64,000 nucleotides of DNA from Fallopia convolvulus (GCA_964016875.1 OZ024720.1:24617742-24681741); one strand, 5' to 3'; positions 23,960-36,945 are shown, counted from the stretch's first letter. Translations and numbers: made by a program. The notes: a model not told the origin generated them from the sequence alone.

Positions 23960-25119
23960 GGGAGTGATCATATCTTTAGGCGTTGTGTGCCGGACGACGA
24001 GATAGAGGGAGTAATCCGACATTGTCATACACTCCCGATGGGCGGCCATGCTAAGGGATTCAAAACCACCGCGAAGATTCTTCAAAGTGGATTCTATTGG
24101 CCCACCCTTTTCAAACTCGTTCAAGCATATGTGACAGCGTGTGATGAGTGCCAACGCACGGGAAACATTACATGGAGAAACGAGAACCCAATCACGGGAA
24201 TCCTAGAGGTCAAACTCTTCGACGTATGGGGTATTGACTTCATGGGACCCTTCCCCTCTTCGGGTCCCTACATGTACATCCTCGTGGCGGTCGACTATGT
24301 TTCCAATTGGGTTGAGGCCATAGCCACAAGAACCAATGATGCACGAGTGGTAGCCAAGTTCATGAAGACCAACATCTTTCCTCACTTTGGTGTTCCCGAA
24401 GCTCTTATTAGTGATGGCGGATCTCACTTCATTGATCGGAGCTTCGAGGCACTTTTAACCAAGTATGGGGTATCTCACAAGGTGGCAATTCCTTACCATC
24501 CCCAAAGTAGCGGTCAAGTAGAGGTTTCCAACCGGTAAATCAAGAGCATATTAGAGAATATGGTTTCCTACTCAAGGAAGGATTGGTCCTCCAAGCTTGA
24601 TGATGCATTATGGGCGTACCGCACCGCCTACAAAACGCCACTCCGCACCGCTCCCTACAATCTAGTGTATGGCAAGTCATGTCACTTGCCCGTCGAGCTT
24701 GAAACAAAGCTTTATCGGCTCTCAAGGAGCTCAACATGGACCTCGACGCGGCTGGAGAAAAGCGATTCATGGACTTGCAAGAACTCGAGGAGTTGAGGCT
24801 AAAAGCGTATGAGAATGCCAAGATCTACAAACAGAGAACAAAGAAGTGGCATGACATGAAGCTTGTCCCGAAGACCTTCAAAGCTGGTGATCAAGTACTC
24901 CTTTTTAACTCTAGACTTTGACTCTTCCCCGGAAAGCTACGAACCCGATGGAGTAGACCATTCGTGGTTCATCACATCTACCTACATGGGGCGGTCGACC
25001 TAATAGACGAGAATGGAGGGATTTTCAAGGTCAACGTGCAACGATTGAAGAAGTATTATGCAAGAGTCGAACCCGATGAGGAAATCCGAGCCACATGGGC
25101 TCTCACATCCTCCGAATAA
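23960..25119 (+). pseudogene. Integrase of gypsy copy 1, broken
   Basis: An HHCC zinc-binding region (about 24,015-24,165) precedes the catalytic core GIDFMGPF, SDGGSHF and HPQSSGQVEVSNR, with the last two acidic residues spaced D-35-E. A TAA after SNR at 24,536 replaces the Gln expected there. Frame changes follow near 24,715, and a stop follows NSRL at about 24,919. The C-terminal part runs to about 25,119. The segment linking RNase H to integrase, present in copy 2, has been deleted across a short AGCAA match. Confidence 0.87.
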
Positions 25120-25478
25120 GATGAGGTATTCCTCGTCTAGCTAAAGAAGTTAAATAAAGCGCTTATGGGAGGCAACTCGCGTTTTCCCTTTTCTTTTTTT
25201 TCATTTTGGACTCTTTTTAGCTTAGATTAATTTGTTTTTATTAGTTTAGAGTAGTTAGGAATCTTGTCTTACATCTCCACTAAAGTTTTGTAGGGATCCG
25301 AGACGTCGAAAAGAAACAAGAGGGCCAGAACACACCACAATGCAAGGGAACGAAACATACAGGGGTCGGTCACGACCCGAACCCGGTTGGTACCGACCTG
25401 CCCAACTTTACGGTAAAAAATCTCGAAATTTATGGAAATTGCAAGTAAGTCCTTGCACTTTTATCCCCTTTAACCCTA
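25120..25478 (+). other. 3' untranslated region of gypsy copy 1, cut off by satellite
   Basis: It carries the post-pol landmark AGCGCTTATGGGAGGCAACT at about 25,157, known from many Athila-type elements, and a palindrome pair at 25,364/25,385. It then ends abruptly at CCCTA, joined to satellite. The polypurine tract and 3' LTR are absent. Confidence 0.85.
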
Positions 25479-27419
25479 GGCATAAGCATAAAGAATGAGG
25501 ATAGTATCTAGCCAATAAACACGTTCTACACTACAAAATCAAGACTGATCGGATAAAAGCATAAATTCGAACCTTGAAACCGAATGCCATATTTAGGAGT
25601 GACATTTACATGGACATTTCATCGAACACTTGGCGTGTAATGTTACATCACAAGTTAATTTGTAAAGGCAAAAGGAGAAAAATTAAGTAAACTTTAACGA
25701 CATCTAGGTATAAGCATAAAGATGCAGGAGAGTATCAAGCCAATAAGCACATTCTGCAATACAAAATTAAGACCGATCGAATAAAAGCATAAATTCGAAC
25801 CTAGAAACTGAATGCCACATTTAGGAGTGACGTTTACATGGACATTTCATCGAACACTTGGCGTGCAATGTTAAATCACAAGTCATTTTAAAGGCAAAAG
25901 GAGAAAAAACAAGTGAACCTTAAAGGCATCGAAGCCTAAGCATAAAGAATGAGGATAGTGTCTAGCCAATAAGCACGTTCTGCACTTCAAAACCAAGACC
26001 GGTCGAATAAAAACATAAATTTGAACCAAGAAACCGAATGCCACATTTAGGAGTGACATTAAATGGACATTTCATCGAACACTTGGCGTGTAATGTTACA
26101 TCAACAATTAATTTGTAAAGGCAAAAGGGGAAAAATTAAGTGAACTTTAAAGACATCAAGGTATAAGTATAAAGATGGAGGATAGTATCAAGCCAATAAG
26201 CACATTCTGCACTACAAAATCAAGACCGATCGAATAAAAGCATAAATTCGAACCTAGAAACTGAATGCCACATTTAGGAGTGACCTTTTCAGGGACATTT
26301 CATCGAACACTTGGCGTGCAATGTTATATCACAAGTCATTTTAAAGGAAAAAGGAAAAAAAAACAAGTGAACTTTAAAGACATCTAGGCATAAGCATACA
26401 TAATGAGGATAGTATCTAGCCAATAAACACGTTCTGCACTACAAAATCAAGACTGATCGGATAATAGAATAAATTCGAACCTAGAACCCGAATTGCATAT
26501 TTAGGACTGACATTTACATGGACATTTCATCGAACACTTAGCGTGTAATGTTACATCACAAGTTAATTTGTAAAGGCAGAAGGAGAAAAATTAAGTGAAC
26601 TTTAAAGACATCTAGGTATAAGCATAAAGATGCAGGATAGTATCAAGCCACTAAGCACATTCTGCAATACAAAGTCAAGACCGATTGAATAAAAGCATAA
26701 ATTCGAACCTAGAAACTGAATGCCACATTTAGGAGTGACCTTTACATGTACATTTCATCGAACACTTGGCGTGCAGTGTTAGAGCACAAGTCATTTTAAA
26801 GGAAAAAGGACGAAAAAACAAGTGAACTTTAAAGATATCTAGGCATAAGCATAAAGAATGAGGATAGTATCTAGCCAGTAAACATGTTCTGCACTACAAA
26901 ATCAAGACTAATCGGATAAAAGAATCTATTAAAACCTAGAACCCGAATTCCTTATTTGGGAGTGATATTTACATGGACATTTCATTGAACACTTGGCGTG
27001 TAATGTTACATCACAAGTTAATTTGTAAAGGCAAAAGGAGAAAAATTTAGTGAACTTTAAAGATATCTAGGTATAAGCATAAAGATGCAGGATAGTATCA
27101 AGCCAATAAGCACATTCTGCAATACAAAATCAAGACCGATCAAATAAAAGCATAAATTAGAACCTAGAAACTGAATGCCACATTTAGGAGTGACCTTTAC
27201 ATGGACATTTTTTCAAACACTTGGTGTGCAATGTTAGATCACAAGTCATTTTAAAGGAAAAAGGACGAAAAAACAAGTGATCTTTAAAGACATCTAGCCA
27301 TAAGCATAAAGAATGAGGATAGTATCTAGCCAATAAACACGTTCTGCACTACAAAATCAAGACTGATCGGATAAGAGAATAAATTCGAACCTAGAACCCG
27401 AATGCCATATTTAGGACAG

Positions 27420-30400
27420 ACATTTACATGGACATTTCATCGAACACTTGGCGTGCAATGTTAGATCACAAGTCATTTTAAAGGCAAAAGGAGAAAAAAC
27501 AGGTGAACTTTAAAGAAATCTAGGCATAAGCATAAAGAATGAGGATAGCATCAAGCCAATAAGCACGTTCCGCATTACATTTCATCAAACATTTGGCGTG
27601 CAATGTTATATCTCAAGTCAATTTTTAAAGGCAAAAGGAGAAAAAACAAGTGAACTTCAATTACATCTAGGCATAAGCATAATAAATGAAGATAATATCA
27701 AGCTAATAAGCACATTCTACACTAGAAAATCAAGACCGATGGAATAAAAGCTTAAATTCAAACGTAGAATCCGAATGCCACATTTAGGAGTGACATTCAC
27801 ATTTCATCAATCACTTGGCGTGCAATGTTAGATCGCAAGTCTTTTAAGGCAAAAGGAGAAAAATCAAGTGAACTTTACAAACATCTAGGCATAAGGAAAA
27901 GAATGAGGATGGTATCCTGCCAATAAGGACATTCTTCACTTTAAAATCAAGACCGATCGAATAAAAACATAAATTTAAACCTAGAAACCCAATGCCACAT
28001 TTAGGAGTGACATTTGCATGGATATTACATCGAAAACTTGGCGTGTAATGTTACATTACAAGTTAATTTGTAAAGGAAAAAGCAGAAAAAATGAGTGAAC
28101 TTTAAAGACATCTAGGTATAAGCATTAAGATGGATGATAGTATTAAGCCCATAAGCACATTCTACACTATAAAATCAAGACCGATCGAACAAAAACATAA
28201 ATTAGAACCTAGAAACCGAATGCCACATTTAGGAGTGCAATTCGAACCTACATGGACATTTCATCGAACACTTGGCGTGCAATGTTAGATCACAAGTCAT
28301 TTTAATGGCAAAAGGAGAAAAAACAAGTGAACTTTAAAGACATCTAGGCATAAGCATAAAGAACGAGGATAGTTTCTAGCCAATAAGCACATTTTGCACT
28401 AAAACATCAAGACCGATCGGATATAAGCAAAAATTAGAACCTAGAAACCGAATGCCACATTTAGAAATGACATTTACATGGATATTTCATCGAACACTTG
28501 GCGTGCAGTGTTAGGTCACAAGTTATTTTAAAGGCAAAAAGACACAAAACAAGTGAAATTTAAAGACATCTAGGCATAAACATAAAGAATGAGGATATTA
28601 TCAAGCCAGTAAGCACATTCTACACTACAAATTCAAGACCGATCGAATAAAATCATAAATTTGAACCTAGAAACCGAATGCCACATTTAGGAGTGACATT
28701 TACATGGACATTTCATCGAAACACATCGCGTGGAATGTTAAATCACAAGTCATTCTAAAGGCAAAACGAGAAAAAACAGGTGAACTTTAAAGACCTCTAG
28801 GCTTAAGCATAAAGAATGAGAATAGTATTATGCCAATAAGCACGTTCTGCACTACAAAATCAAGAATGATCGGATAAAAGCATAAATTCAAACCTAGAAA
28901 CCGAATGCCATATTTAGGAGTGACATTTACATGGACATTTCATCGAACACTTGGCGTGCAATGTTAGATCACAAGTCATTTTAAAGGCAAAAGGAGAAAA
29001 AACAGGTGACCTTTAAAGAAATCTAGGCATAAGCATAAAGAATGAGGATAGCATCAAGCCAATAAGCACGTTCCGCATTACATTTCATCAAACATTTGGC
29101 GTGCAATGTTATATCTCAAGTCAATTTTTAAAGGCAAAAGGAGAAAAAACAAGTGAACTTCAATTACATCTAGGCATAAGCATAATAAATGAAGATAATA
29201 TCAAGCCAATAAGCACATTCTACACTAGAAAATCAAGACCGATGGAATAAAAGCTTAAATTCAAACGTAGAATCCGAATGCCACATTTAGGAGTGACATT
29301 CACATTTCATCAATCACTTGGCGTGCAATGTTAGATCGCAAGTCTTTTAAGGCAAAAGGAGAAAAATCAAGTGAACTTTACAGACATCTAGGCATAAGGA
29401 AAAGAATGAGGATGGTATCCTGCCAATAAGGACATTCTTCACTTTAAAATCAAGACCGATCGAATAAAAACATAAATTTAAACCTAGAAACCCATTGCCA
29501 CATTTAGGAGTGACATTTGCATGGATATTACATCGAAAACTTGGCGTGTAATGTTACATTACAAGTTAATTTGTAAAGGAAAAAGCAGAAAAAATGAGTG
29601 AACTTTAAAGACATCTAGGTATAAGCATTAAGATGGATGATAGTATCAAGCCCATAAGCACATTCTACACTATAAAATCAAGACCGATCGAACAAAAACA
29701 TAAATTAGAACCTAGAAACCGAATGCCACATTTAGGAGTGCAATTCGAACCTACATGGACATTTCATCGAACACTTGGCGTGCAATGTTAGATCACAAGT
29801 CATTTTAATGGCAAAAGGAGAAAAAACAAGTGAACTTTAAAGACATCTAGGCATAAGCATAAAGAACGAGGATAGTTTCTAGCCAATAAGCACGTTTTGC
29901 ACTAAAACATCAAGACCGATCGGATATAAGCAAAAATTAGAACCTAGAAACCGAATGCCACATTTAGAAATGACATTTACATGGATATTTCATCGAACAC
30001 TTGGCGTGCAGTGTTAGGTCACAAGTTATTTTAAAGGCAAAAAGACACAAAACAAGTGAAATTTAAAGACATCTAGGCATAAACATAAAGAATGAGGATA
30101 TTATCAAGCCTGTAAGCACATTCTACACTACAAATTCAAGACCGATCGAATAAAATCATAAATTTGAACCTAGAAACCGAATGCCACATTTAGGAGTGAC
30201 ATTTACATGGACATTTCATCGAAACACATCGCGTGGAATGTTAGATCACAAGTCATTTTAAAGGCAAAACGAGAAAAAACAGGTGAACTTTAAAGACCTC
30301 TAGGCTTAAGCATAAAGAATGAGAATAGTATTATGCCAATAAGCACGTTCTGCACTACAAAATCAAGAATGATCGGATAAAAGCATAAATTCAAACCTAG

Positions 30401-30425
30401 AAACCGAATGCCATATTTAGGAGTG
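27420..30425 (+). repeat. 1,503-bp tandem duplication inside the satellite
   Basis: Two copies lie at about 27,420-28,922 and 28,923-30,425. Private landmarks recur 1,503 bp apart: GAGGATAGCATCAAGCC at 27,541 and 29,044, and an aberrant GTGCAATTCGAACCTACATG near 28,236 and 29,739. Each copy has about 6.6 monomers, including a truncated one. Array 2 has only one shorter version of this block. Confidence 0.88.
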
Positions 30426-31879
30426 ACATTTACATGGACATTTCATCGAACATTTGGCGTGCAATGTTAGATCTCAAGTCAATTTTTAAAGGCAAAAGGA
30501 GAAAAAGAAGTGAACTTTAAAGACATCTGGGCATAAGCATAAAGAATGAGGATAGTATCAAGCCAATAAGCACATTCTACACTAGAAAATCAAGACCGAT
30601 CGAATAAAAGCATAAATTCAAACCTAGAAACCGAATACCACATTTAGGAGTGACACTTACATGGACATTTCATCGAACACTTGACGTGCAATGTTAGATC
30701 ACAAGTCATTTTAAAGGCAAAAGGAGAAAAAACAAGTAACGTTAATGACATCTAGGCATAAGCATAAAGAATGAGGATAGTATCTAGCCAATAAGCACGT
30801 TCTACACTACAAAATCAAGACTGATCGGATAAAAGCATAAATTCGAACCTTGAAACCGAATGCCATATTTAGGAGTGACATTTACATGGACATTTTATCG
30901 AACACTTGGCGTGTAATGTTACATCACAAGTTAATTTGTAAAGGAAAAAGGAGAAAAATTAAGTAAACTTTAACGACATCTAGGTATAAGCATAAAGATG
31001 CAGGAGAGTATCAAGCAATAAGCACATTCTGCAATACAAAATCAAGACCGATCGAATAAAAGCTTAAATTCTAACCTAGAAAATGAAGGCCATATTTAGG
31101 AATGACACTTACATGGACATTTCGTCGAACACTTGGCATGCAATGTTATACCACAAGTCATTTTAAACGCAAAAGGAGAAAAATAAGTGAACTTTAAATT
31201 CATGTACGCATAAGCATAAAGAATGAGGATAGTATCAAGCCAATAATCACATTCTACGCTACAAAATCATGACCGATCGTATAAAAGCATAAATTCGAAC
31301 CAAGAAATCGAATGCCACATTTAGGCGTGACATTTATATGGATATTCATCGAACACTTGGCGTGCAATGTTAGATCACAAGTCAATTTTTAAAGGCAAAA
31401 GGACAAAAAACAAGTGAACTTTAAAGACATCTAGGAATAATCATAAAGAATGAGGATAGTATCAAGCGAATAAGCACGTTCTGCTCTACAAAATCAAGAA
31501 CAATTGAATAAAAGCATAAATTCAAACCTAGAAACAGAATGCAACATTTAGGAGTGAGATTTACATGACATTTCATCGAACACTTGACGTACAATGTTAG
31601 ATCACAAGTCAATTTTTAAAGGCAAAAGGAGAAAAAACAAGTGAACATTAAAGACATCTAGGCATAAGCATAAAGAATGACGATAGTATCAAGACAATAA
31701 GCACATTCTACACCACAGATCCTAGACCGATCGAGTAAAAGCATAAATTCGAACCTAGAAACGGAATTCCACATTTAGCAGTGACATTTATATGGACATT
31801 TCATCGAACACATGACGTGCAGTGTTTGATCATAAATCATTTTAAAGGGAAAAAGACAAAAAAGAATTGAACTTTAAAG

Positions 31880-31884
31880 ACATC
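31880..31884 (+). repeat. Target-site duplication, left of gypsy copy 2
   Basis: ACATC, repeated at 38,617-38,621. Removing the element restores the satellite reading GACATCTAGGCATAAG. Confidence 0.9.
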
Positions 31885-33379
31885 TGATGTCACAGTTTTT
31901 ACTTAGTTTTTGTGGGTCGTTCTGTATTTAGGATGAGTCTTTTCAAGATCTCTTGTGTTGATTGGCATATGATTTTGTCCCTCTTTCGAGAGTTGGTGTC
32001 GTTTGTGCTTGTTTGTTGTCTTTGTAGGTTTTTGAAGCATTGAGCAGGAGATATCCCGGGTTTTTCAGCTTTCTAGGAGGTGGCATTGGAGTTGTCTTGT
32101 AGCGGTGTTGACTAGAGAGGCGGGAGTAGAAGTTTTTGGAGCTTTGATGTATTTCAAAAAGGAAGATTGCAAGATGAAGATGTCTTAGAAGGAGCTTAAG
32201 AAAGTCTAAGAAGACCAAGAACATTTACAGAAGAAACATTGAAGAAGAGCCAAGCTTTGGGACAAGTTTCGAGCAAAGAAGTGAAGAGATCAAGTGTTGG
32301 CTAGGGTCGTTACCGACCCACTTTGGGTCGATACCGAGCGCCCTCTGAGGCTTGCGGGAAGAAACTAGCGTCTTAAGTTAGGTTTTAATAGTTGTTTTAT
32401 TTATGGGTCTTTTAAGATAGAATTTAGTTGCCTTTGGCGAACATTCCTACTACTATATAAAAGGGCCTTAGGCTGCCTTTTCTGTGGGGGATGGATATCA
32501 AGTTGTTATTCTAGGATTATAAACTCATTTTCCAATCTCTTGGACGATTTTGAGAGAGATTTGGAAGATTGTTTGGTGATTTGTATGTTTGTTCTTTCGA
32601 TTGAAGTTTGCTTTGTTTTTGAATCATGTCTTCTCTCTTCTCTTAGGTTGTTGATTGCATGATGACTTGTGAGTAGTCTACTTTTCTAGGGTTGGGGTGA
32701 AACCCAACATGGTTATGTATGATAAAATCTTAAATCTTTGATCAAAGCCTTTCCTTTAATCTCTATCCTTTATCCTTCTTGTTTGTTCTTAATTCCTTGA
32801 TGAAAGTTGAGGCAAGTTCATATTCATGATTGAGTCGAAAGATTAAATTGTGAATTTGGATAATTATTGGGTTGAAGCGAAAGTTAAAAACCTTTAGATA
32901 ACAAGTAGGATTGCAAGTTTCTATCTTTATAAAAGTTGAGATATGTGCTTGTTTATTTGTGGAGAAAGTCATTCATGAGATTATTGGTTGGTTGATCTTT
33001 GATTCGTGTTTGCATGCATAGCTTTGTTGTGGTGGATCCTTTGTCCTAGATCTTTTTTATATTAATTTTTTGGAGTTTTTGTCGTTACCCAGTTAGGTCG
33101 TTACCAACCCCCCATAGGTCGGTACAATGTGTTCTGTTTTCCCAGTTTTTTTCCTGAGTTTGTGTGTTGTGTTGCAGGTCGTTACCGACCCTGACTAAGT
33201 TCGATACCGAGCCTCTCCTGAGTGTGTTTTGTTTTGTTTTTGCTTCGTTCTTGTTAGGATTGATTGCTAGACTTTGATTCTTCTAATTCCCGTGGACGAG
33301 CCTGACTTCGCTATACTCTGTGGAGTCTTGATCTATAAATATATTTGCTTGTTAGGATCAAGGTAAAACCCTTTCAACA
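31885..33379 (+). repeat. 5' LTR of gypsy copy 2 (1,495 bp)
   Basis: It runs from TGATGTCACA to TTTCAACA and is followed by the PBS. The stretch CTATACTCTG...GTCTTGATCTATAAATATAT near the end also occurs in the LTRs of the minus-strand gypsy element, which shows the two families are related. By eye, the retained part of the 3' LTR differs at roughly 8% of positions over about 340 bp. Confidence 0.9.
32454..32461 (+). promoter_or_regulatory. LTR TATA box, gypsy copy 2
   Basis: TATATAAA in the same context as in copy 1 and in the 3' LTR (37,694). Confidence 0.6.
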
Positions 33380-33382
33380 AAT

Positions 33383-33400
33383 TGGTGCCATTGTCGGGGA
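33383..33400 (+). promoter_or_regulatory. Primer binding site, tRNA-Asp type
   Basis: TGGTGCCATTGTCGGGGA begins three bases after the LTR. It matches the intact site of the minus-strand element, TGGCGCCGTTGCCGGGGA, except for three C/G-to-T/A changes, each at a CpG-like position. This site complements the 3' end of tRNA-Asp in Athila-type elements. Confidence 0.85.
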
Positions 33401-33594
33401 GTTAGTCTAGTTTCTTTGTCTAGTTATCTTTCGGGTTTGGGAATAGCCCATACCCTTTGGTGTTTACTAATTCGTTTTCTCGTGATTGTGTATGCAGGTG
33501 TATGCCCTCTAGTTCATGAAGGGGAGTCGACTATTTTCCTTTTGATCTCGAAATCGAGAGAACCCTTCATCACAGGCTAAGAGAACGAAGAGCA

Positions 33595-35260
33595 ATGGCT
33601 AATGCTGGGGAAATTGCTCGAAAGATGCCTGACCGTCGCCTTCAGATGGAAGGTATTCAATTAGAGCGCGATGCTCAAGCTGCTGCTGCGCAGAGAGAGA
33701 GAGGCCACCGCCCGTCTCCAAGAACAACTCAATGCTATTCCGCGAAACGCAAAGCAATACATGCATCCAGGATTTAGGGTTCCCGAATCCGCAATTGTGT
33801 TCCTTGCAATTGAGCTCGCCTTTGAGATTAAGTCTCACTTCATCACTCTTATCAAGAGATCTCAATTTGAGGGCAAGCCTACCGAGTGCCCCATGGATCA
33901 TATCAAGAACTTCATCGACCTATGTGACACCATCGCTGCCGATGCCGTGTCACATGAATATGTGCTCTTGAAGGCGTTCAAGTGGTCTTTGGTCGGAAAG
34001 GCGCTTAGTTGGCTCGAAAGATTACCTCCTAGGTCAATTACTACATGAAAGGCTTTGCACGACCTGTTCCTGATGAAGTTCTTTCCACCGGCCAAGACTA
34101 CGGAGCTAAGAAAACGCATCACTTCTTATCATCAACTTCCTAATGAGACTTTTGTGGAGACTTGGGAACGGTTCAAGGAACTTCTTCGGCAATGTCCTAC
34201 TCATGGAAAACCACCCTATGTGCTTCAGGAAATCTTCTTCCAAGGGATTAACGTACGCTACAAAGGACCGCATCAACCTTCACACTGATTACGGGTTCAT
34301 TGAGATGGATCCCGATGAAGCTTGGGCTTTGATGGACAAACACAATAACACTGATGCAATGTATGGCACCTAACAAGCCGTCAAGGTTCCAATGAAGAAG
34401 CTTTATGATCCTAAAGCCGAACCGATTGATCAAGATGTGAGGTTTCAATTCATGCAAGATGAGATCAACCGACTCAAGAAGCAAGTAGGATACTTCAAAT
34501 CCACCGCTCCGCCTTGTCAAGAATGTTGTTCCCAATCTCATACCACCGCTTCTTGTACAAACGTGGATCAAGTCTAAGCATCCGAGGCTTATGTGGAGGC
34601 GAACTATATGCGAGGGCCCTACCGAGGCCAAAACTTTATCCAGGAAGTAACAACAACAACAATTATCCTCAATGGAACAACAATGGCCAAGGCCAAGGAT
34701 TTCCACCTCCCCCACAAGAGCAAAGAGCCCCTTTTTATAGACCTCCCGGTTACCAAGAGCCACCAGCTTGGGCGCAAGGTCTCCTCGAGGAAATCAATGG
34801 CGTCCGCACCGATCTTAAAGGAGTTCAAAACCAATTGGGAGACTTCGAAGCTTGGAGGAAGAATGTGAACTCCCAACTTGGTGACCTAGCAGCTCAAATT
34901 CCACGACCCCAAGGGCGATTACCTGGTCATCCCGATGGAAAACCGAGAGGTCATATTGCTGCGGTCCACCTGAGGAGCGGAAAGAATTTAACAGGGCAAA
35001 ACACAAGCAAGAAGGCGGCGGACGCAAGAGAACTAACCTAGTTAAAGGGAGGTCGTTACTGACCCATCCAAAGTCGTAACCGACCCTTCCCCCACTATAG
35101 AGGAGGTCTTTGCCGACCCTCCCCAGGTCATGACCGACCCTCTTCCCGGTGTTCCTACATCCGTTCCCTCTACATCAACAACGAAGGTGCTTCCTTTCAC
35201 ATCCAAGAAGGACAAGGATTCCACTGAAGGGAAATTCAAATGTTTTGTGCAGGTTCTTCA
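33595..35260 (+). pseudogene. Gag of gypsy copy 2, broken
   Basis: It has the same start (MANAGEIARKM) and layout as in copy 1: capsid-type region, CCHC knuckle at about 34,515-34,556, Gln/Asn/Pro-rich linker and LRSGK motif. It carries the same GA-run frameshift, the same Trp-to-stop at 34,046, a stop at the same codon (TAA at 34,575, where copy 1 has TGA) and the same later frame change. Extra private lesions: an inserted base near 34,255 and a stop at 34,371. Shared lesions show that both copies descend from one already broken insertion. Confidence 0.87.
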
Positions 35261-35420
35261 AGAGTTCGACCTTGAGATACGAGACACGAAAGGAGAGGAC
35301 AATCTTGTGGCAGACCACCTTTCTAGGTTACCCATTGAGCACATCACGGAGTCCGGAGACGCGGTACCCATCAATGGCTCTCGCCCGGATAAAACCCTCT
35401 TGAGCAACGAAGTTCTACGG
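35261..35420 (+). pseudogene. RNase H C-terminal remnant fused to gag, gypsy copy 2
   Basis: The gag C-terminal frame runs straight into EFDLEIRD...ADHLSRLP, the end of RNase H, because protease, RT and most of RNase H are deleted. The join keeps the frame (open 35,130-35,588), so a gag-RNase H chimera could be read, but it lacks catalytic residues. Confidence 0.85.
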
Positions 35421-35424
35421 GTCG

Positions 35425-36945
35425 ATGTTTCCCATCCGAGGTCGTTCACGACCAGCCCTCGGTCGGTACCGACCCCCCCCCCCCCCTCATGTACAAGAGA
35501 CGGTCGATTTCGAGCAAGACCACACGACTCCGACCCTAGTTGGGGTCGATCCAGGTCACTCTTCTCCCTCTCCTTGCGTAATTACTAGTACTCTTCCTTC
35601 GTCTCCTCCCACCCACTCTTCCCATTCTATACATGCTATTAGAGGGGCGACAACCCCTTTGTTTGCGGATTTTTCTAACTATATTGTAGGAGGCATTATT
35701 CCTGATGGATTGACTTCCCAAGATAAAAAGAAGTTCCTCCACGACGTCAAGCAATACTACTGGGTTGATCCTTACCTGTTCAAGCAAGGGAGTGATCATA
35801 TCTTTTGGCGTTGTGTGCCGGACGACGAGATAGAGGGAGTAATCCGACATTGTCATACACTCCCGACGGGCGGCCATGCTAAGGGATTCAAAACCACCGC
35901 GAAGATTCTTCAAAGTGGATTCTATTGGCCCACCCTTTTCAAGCACATTCAAGCATATGTGACAGCGTGTGATGAGTGCCAACGCACGGGAAACATTACA
36001 AGGAGAAACGAGAACCCAATCACGGGAATCCTAGAGGTTGAACTCTTCGACGTATGGGGTATTGACTTCATGGGACCCTTCCCCTCTTCGGGTCACTACA
36101 TGTACATCCTCGTGGCGGTCGACTATGTTTCCAATTGGGTCGAGGCCATAGCCACAAGAACCAATGATGCACGAGTGGTAGCCAAGTTCATGAAGACTAA
36201 CATCTTTCCTCACTTTGGTGTTCCCGAAGCTCTTATTAGTGATGGCGGATCTCACTTCATTGAGCGGAGCTTCGACGCACTTTTAACCAAGTATGGGGTA
36301 TCTCACAAGGTGGCAACCCCTTACCATCCCCAAAGTAGCGGTCAAGTAGAGGTTTCCAACCGGTAAATCAAGAGCATATTAGAGAAGATGGTTTCCCTCT
36401 CAAGGAAGGATTGGTCCTCCAAGCTTGATGATTCATTAAGGGCGTACCGCACCGCCTAAAAAACGCCACTCCGCACCGCTCCCTACAATCTAGTGTATGG
36501 CAAGTCATGTCACTTGCCCGTCGAGCTTGAAACAAAGCTTTATCGGCTCTCAAGGAGCTCAACATGGACCTCGACGCGGCCGGAGAAAAGCGATTCATGG
36601 ACTTGCAAGAACTCGAGGAGTTGAGGCTAAAAGCGTATGAGAATGCCAAGATCTACAAACAGAGAACAAAGAAGTGGCATGACAAGAAGCTTGTCCCGAA
36701 GACCTTCAAAGCTGGTGATCAAGTACTCCTTTTTAACTCTAGACTTTGACTCTTCCCCGGAAAGCTACGAACCCGATGGAGTAGACCATTCGTGGTTCAT
36801 CACATCTACCTACATGGGGCGGTCGACCTAATAGACGAGAATGGAGGGATTTCAAGGTCAACGTGCAACAATTGAAGAAGTATTATGCAAGAGTCGAACC
36901 CGATGAGGAAATCCGAGCCACATGGGCTCTCACATCCTCCGACTA
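35425..36945 (+). pseudogene. Integrase region of gypsy copy 2
   Basis: It is open for 313 codons (35,425-36,366): a linker carrying 21-bp repeats translated as GRSRP...GRYRP, a pre-integrase part, the HHCC zinc region and a core with D, D-35-E intact. It ends at the TAA after SNR shared with copy 1. The remainder to about 36,945 has further stops (for example at about 36,459) and frame changes. This is the better-kept integrase of the two copies. A 14-base C run lies at 35,473-35,486. Confidence 0.87.

Larger units (their letters stand above)
18281..25478 (+). mobile_element. Athila-like Ty3/gypsy retrotransposon, copy 1: 5' LTR and gag-pol, no PBS and no 3' LTR
   Basis: It starts TGATGTCACA after the satellite bases GACATC and ends inside its own 3' untranslated region at 25,476-25,478. 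There the bases CTA are shared with satellite TCTAGGCATAAG and satellite resumes at once. Order gag, protease, RT, RNase H, integrase marks Ty3/gypsy; the gag and protease motifs fit the Athila group. Deletions compared with copy 2: about 175 bp removing the LTR end and PBS (junction at 19,679/19,680), about 37 bp in the LTR near 18,486, and about 380 bp between RNase H and integrase (junction near 23,960). Many stops and frameshifts make it non-coding. Confidence 0.92.
25479..31884 (+). repeat. Satellite array 3
   Basis: About 28 monomers. It repeats much of array 2 in the same order of variants (for example CAAAACCAAGACCGGTCGAA at about 13,208 and 25,989), with extra blocks gained or lost. 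The last 260 bp (31,624-31,884) match 18,020-18,280 almost base for base. It ends with ACATC (31,880-31,884), the target duplication of copy 2. There are no genes. Confidence 0.97.

Noticed and set aside
33383..33400. tRNA gene fragment
   Set aside because: Only an 18-bp match to a tRNA-Asp 3' end, placed right after an LTR: a primer binding site, not a gene.
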